DNA of 64,000 nt from Cellulosimicrobium protaetiae. Lineage in GTDB: Bacteria; Actinomycetota; Actinomycetes; Actinomycetales; Cellulomonadaceae. The notes under the pieces were generated by a model. The model ran no database searches. It saw nothing but the letters and a program-made list of their open reading frames with translations, and had not been told where the DNA came from. This document shows positions 63,515 to 64,000 of this stretch, in pieces. The position numbers and the translations under genes were made by a program. Each line of letters opens with the position of its first letter. Position 1 is the first letter of the stretch. Location of the stretch: assembly GCF_009708005.2 (NCBI RefSeq), contig NZ_CP052757.1:4340001-4404000 (forward strand). Direction: 5' to 3'.

Positions 63515-64000
63515 CCACGACCCCTCCCCGCACGCCGGTGCCCGCCGCTCCCGCCCCCGCGGTGCCCCCGGCGGACGAGGGCGACCCGCGCCTCGCCGTC
63601 GGGGTGGCGGCGTGGCTCGGCGCGTTCAACGCCGCGCGCGTCGTCTCCGCGGCCGACCTGCGCGTCGCGCTGCGGCTCGGCAGGCTTACGGGCGAGCAGG
63701 ACGACCAGGTGCTGCTCGCCGTCGCGCTCGCCGTGCGCGCGGTGCGCAGCGGGTCGGTCTGCGTGCGCCTCGACGACCTCGGGTCGCTCGAGCTGCCCGA
63801 GGACGAGGAGGCCGCGCGCGCGGACGCCGCGGACCTGCCCTGGCCCGACCGTGCCGCGTGGGCGGCCGCGGTCGCGCGCAGCCCGCTCGTCGCCGTCGGG
63901 GTCGACGGTCCCGCCGACCGCCCGGCGCGCTGGGTGGGCGGCGCCCTGTACCTCGACCGGTACTGGCGCGACGAGCTCGCGGTGCGTCACGACGTCGACG
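63511..64000 (+). CDS. recD: Exodeoxyribonuclease V subunit alpha (RecD), N-terminal part, cut by window edge
   Basis: The first 163 residues of RecD. After about 25 Pro/Ala residues comes LAVGVAAWLGAFNAARVVSAADLRVALRLGRLTGEQDDQVLLAVALAVRAVRSGSVCVRL, the RecD N-terminal domain that contacts RecBC, then WVGGALYLDRYWRDELAV. The Walker A part lies beyond the window. The ATG overlaps the recB stop (ATGA). The order recC-recB-recD with overlaps gives one transcript. Confidence 0.92.
   Translation, partial: MTTTPPRTPVPAAPAPAVPPADEGDPRLAVGVAAWLGAFNAARVVSAADLRVALRLGRLTGEQDDQVLLAVALAVRAVRSGSVCVRLDDLGSLELPEDEEAARADAADLPWPDRAAWAAAVARSPLVAVGVDGPADRPARWVGGALYLDRYWRDELAVRHDVD

Overview
The window is about 64 kb of very GC-rich DNA with dense coding, many GTG starts and frequent ATGA/GTGA stop-start overlaps. 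Gene content (recBCD, NADP-type gdhA, a fabG4/htdX-type lipid cluster, SAM-IV riboswitches) points to an actinobacterium of the order Micrococcales, probably near Cellulosimicrobium/Cellulomonas; the genus is an inference. No rRNA, tRNA, CRISPR array, transposase or phage gene was recognised. Both edges cut genes: a family-5 solute-binding lipoprotein at 1-599 and recD at 63511-64000.

Layout. 1-7.5 kb: solute-binding protein, cutC, gdhA, a SAM-IV-controlled pair of flavin reductases, two small membrane proteins, an aldo/keto reductase and dps. 7.5-13.3 kb (minus strand): a family-5/Dpp-type ABC importer (binding protein, two permeases, one fused double ATPase) behind its own SAM-IV riboswitch. 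13.4-27.8 kb (minus strand): one long, tightly packed gene set with five luciferase-like (LLM) flavin monooxygenases, a rhodanese, a nitroreductase-type flavoprotein, a sarcosine-oxidase-type FAD enzyme, a family-3 amino-acid ABC importer, a GNAT acetyltransferase and a DUF1684 protein. Its leader carries a consensus-like promoter, a SAM-IV riboswitch, a 47-codon Cys-Cys leader peptide and a hairpin. 27.8-41.5 kb: TetR plus MMPL exporter, an exonuclease/endonuclease/phosphatase protein, purL, DUF1304, LysR/EamA divergent pair, APC permease, NUDIX hydrolase and a DUF2599 lipoprotein. 41.6-48.9 kb: TetR-acyl-CoA dehydrogenase divergent from thiolase-FabG4-MaoC, a fatty-acid module resembling the mycobacterial Rv0241c-Rv0244c set. 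48.8-51.1 kb: two GNAT paralogues around csbD. 51.2-54.9 kb: a cysteine-desulfurase-like gene (SAM-IV) divergent from rhodanese-metZ (SAM-I type). 54.9-64 kb: small conserved proteins, then recC-recB-recD.

The unifying theme is sulfur. Four SAM-IV aptamers and one probable SAM-I aptamer control organosulfur uptake, reduced-flavin supply, flavin-dependent monooxygenases, persulfide handling and homocysteine synthesis. I read the 13.4-27.7 kb set as a scavenging pathway that imports an amino-acid-like organosulfur compound (perhaps a cysteine S-conjugate or thioether, by analogy with the Bacillus ytmI operon) and breaks its C-S bond with FMNH2-dependent oxygenases. The FMNH2 would come from the SAM-IV-controlled reductases at 3.4-4.6 kb. 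The substrate and the order of steps are inference.
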